64,000 bases of DNA from Ferruginibacter yonginensis (GTDB taxonomy: Bacteria; Bacteroidota; Bacteroidia; Chitinophagales; Chitinophagaceae). Made by a program: the position numbers and the translations under genes. Where the stretch lies: NCBI RefSeq assembly GCF_042651465.1, contig NZ_JBHSCZ010000001.1, forward strand, positions 1,426,001 through 1,490,000, in the 5' to 3' direction. The notes beneath the pieces were generated by a model, which had not been told where the DNA came from, searched no databases, and saw only the letters and a program-made list of their open reading frames with translations. Positions 62,751 through 64,000 of this stretch are shown here, piece by piece. The stretch's first letter is position 1, and every line of letters begins with the position of its first letter.

Positions 62751-63557
62751 TTATCTAAAAGAAATCAATGAACTCAATGGATACCTTAACCCACTGTAAC
62801 CCATCATATCAACCTTTACACTACCAACAGATATAGGACTTTCAACCCTTAAAATTAAACGGTTAGGATCATCACTCACCCAAGCCGTCATTTTTTCACC
62901 ACCTTCAAATATGGTTCCCTTAATTAACAATGGCTTAAATTTAATTGCATTGAACTTTCCGTATTGGGTTTTAATTTTTTCTTTACCCATATAGCGAATA
63001 TAGAGGTGAAAAATTTCATCATCTAAAAACATATCAAAGGGTATTTTATCACCTGGTTTGTATTTGTTCCAATCAATATTACGAGCATAATACATGGCAC
63101 TTACAACATCTTGCATACACTCTGTAATTTTAAAAACACCATTGGTACTTACAGCCGTGTTAGATGCTTGGTTAAAAGTTACATTGTTATAAATTTTATG
63201 GCCACCTTCATCAACATTGCGTAAAAATTTTATGGGCGACATGTTTGCTGTGTCTATATAGCTTTCGTAGCGATCCCTCACTTTAAAAAAATTATCAAAA
63301 AAGGAGTAGGTTTTTCCTTCACCCACACAGTGGTATACTGGCTTGCCATTAAAACGCTCTAATGCAGTGGTAAAGCTAGCTTCGCCTGCGCCAATGTAAG
63401 CACCTAAAGCACTATAATATACTTTCATTATTACCTTTTCGCCAGGTAAAAAAGCTTTGTTTGTATTACCACAAAAACCCGTTTTTTGAGCAGCGGCTGT
63501 GATTGTTGTAATTACCATTAAAAAAATAATGGCGATATGTTTTGTAAAATTTATCAT
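62751..63557 (-). CDS. DUF3108 exported protein
   Basis: 268-aa periplasmic or outer-membrane-associated protein of unknown function. Signal peptide (TTITAAA before QKT), then one DUF3108 domain: LPGEKVIMKVYYSALGAYIG, RDRYESYIDTANMSPIKFLR, SAMYYARNIDWNKYKPGD, and AWVSDDPNRLILRVESPIS. The pattern of paired beta strands suggests a barrel-like lipid-binding fold, but this is not proven. Its ATG overlaps the stop of the upstream flippase-like gene (4 nt), so the two are coupled. Confidence 0.85.
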   Translation of the reverse strand: MINFTKHIAIIFLMVITTITAAAQKTGFCGNTNKAFLPGEKVIMKVYYSALGAYIGAGEASFTTALERFNGKPVYHCVGEGKTYSFFDNFFKVRDRYESYIDTANMSPIKFLRNVDEGGHKIYNNVTFNQASNTAVSTNGVFKITECMQDVVSAMYYARNIDWNKYKPGDKIPFDMFLDDEIFHLYIRYMGKEKIKTQYGKFNAIKFKPLLIKGTIFEGGEKMTAWVSDDPNRLILRVESPISVGSVKVDMMGYSGLRYPLSSLISFR

Positions 63558-64000
63558 TTTTCTTTTAAAATTTTAGTTCCTAAAATAAACAAACTACCAA
63601 TAATTGCCGGTACTACTAAATTGATTATCCAAATACCGAAAGTTGCTGCTTGTATACCTACGATATTACTGCTGTACAACTGTAATACTACCACACTTGC
63701 AGCCACCCTTATAGGAAGCTCTGTTAAACCAATTGTTGGTGCTACGGCCATTAACAAATAAAAAACAGTTAACAACCAAAAGCATATAATGAAGCTTATT
63801 TGTACTTGCATTACTTGCAACAACAAAATAAATTGCAAAACAAATACCGAATATCTTAGAAAAGATAAAAATAAAATTCTTAACAATTGTTTACGTGAAA
63901 ATGACTTTAACAAAACAATGTGTGCAACCAATTTTTTAAATAAACGCACTTCTGTCAACAGCCGCACTAATACACCAATTTCTAAATAAATAAGTATTAA
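63554..64000 (-). CDS. C-terminal part of a flippase-like membrane protein (partial)
   Basis: The frame is open to the right edge of the window; 148 codons plus stop are visible. At least four hydrophobic helices (FLRYSVFVLQFILLL, FWLLTVFYLLMAVAPTIG, GIWIINLVVPAIIGSLFIL). The run APTIGLTELPIRVA matches the late helices of UPF0104/lysylphosphatidylglycerol-synthase-like flippases. A GTG at 63967 is not the true start, because the upstream codons continue the membrane segment. Confidence 0.7.
   Translation of the reverse strand, partial: LILIYLEIGVLVRLLTEVRLFKKLVAHIVLLKSFSRKQLLRILFLSFLRYSVFVLQFILLLQVMQVQISFIICFWLLTVFYLLMAVAPTIGLTELPIRVAASVVVLQLYSSNIVGIQAATFGIWIINLVVPAIIGSLFILGTKILKEK

Overview
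The window is chromosomal DNA of a low-GC member of the Bacteroidota. The family is most likely Chitinophagaceae, but the genus cannot be fixed from sequence alone. The evidence is a complete gldKLMN gliding/type IX secretion core, two T9SS type B cargo proteins, lineage-typical families (DUF4271, DUF3098, DUF3108), Bacteroidota-type -7 promoter boxes (TAnnTTTG) and almost no Shine-Dalgarno sequences. No rRNA, tRNA, CRISPR array, prophage or insertion sequence was seen. Most of the window is ordinary housekeeping DNA packed into short operons that often end in strong, two-way intrinsic terminators.

Layout. 1-9.2 kb: the 3' end of an unknown gene overlapping uvrC, then the gldK-gldL-gldM-gldN operon (minus strand) and a thioredoxin-fold YyaL/SSP411-type protein. 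9.2-18 kb: a minus-strand set (BamA-like outer-membrane protein, DUF4271, hemD), hemW on the plus strand, then acpP-fabF-rnc-gpsA on the minus strand. The start of rnc appears to lie in another reading frame. 18-26 kb: GNAT acetyltransferase, a phoD/OmpA-like/YcxB-like group, dtd-mazG, DUF1456, glyS and leuS. 26-34 kb: ftsX-DUF3098-uppP, an MFS transporter, an MBL hydrolase, a 66-aa protein and a large lectin/PKD T9SS cargo protein. 34-48 kb: mfd, an S9 oligopeptidase lipoprotein, an FNR-type reductase, an unusual M23 protein, dxs, an Amt transporter, DUF2237 plus a membrane AraC regulator, and a YceI lipoprotein-like gene. 48-58 kb: a Lys/Ala/Pro-rich DksA-like protein with ileS, then a siderophore-type iron module (AraC regulator, TonB receptor, PepSY membrane protein) and a phytase-esterase-like protein. 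58-64 kb: a second T9SS cargo protein, gyrB, DUF3108 and the C-terminal end of a flippase-like membrane protein that runs off the window.

How the genes connect. The gldKLMN products form the secretion motor and ring that would export the two CTD-bearing proteins in the same window. The iron module reads as one regulated unit: a cysteine-bearing AraC regulator next to a receptor/PepSY operon. dxs and uppP both feed the isoprenoid carrier route to envelope synthesis, and ftsX acts in division. hemD and hemW belong to heme metabolism.

Most notable points: an isoleucyl-tRNA synthetase whose HIGH signature reads GIHH; an rnc gene whose natural start lies one frame away across two A7 runs; a five-cysteine cluster in the iron-module AraC regulator; a signal-free M23 protein; two GC-rich structured intergenic elements and a long perfect palindrome that look like dispersed repeats; and a uniform Gln at the first mature position after all ten signal peptidase I-type signal peptides.
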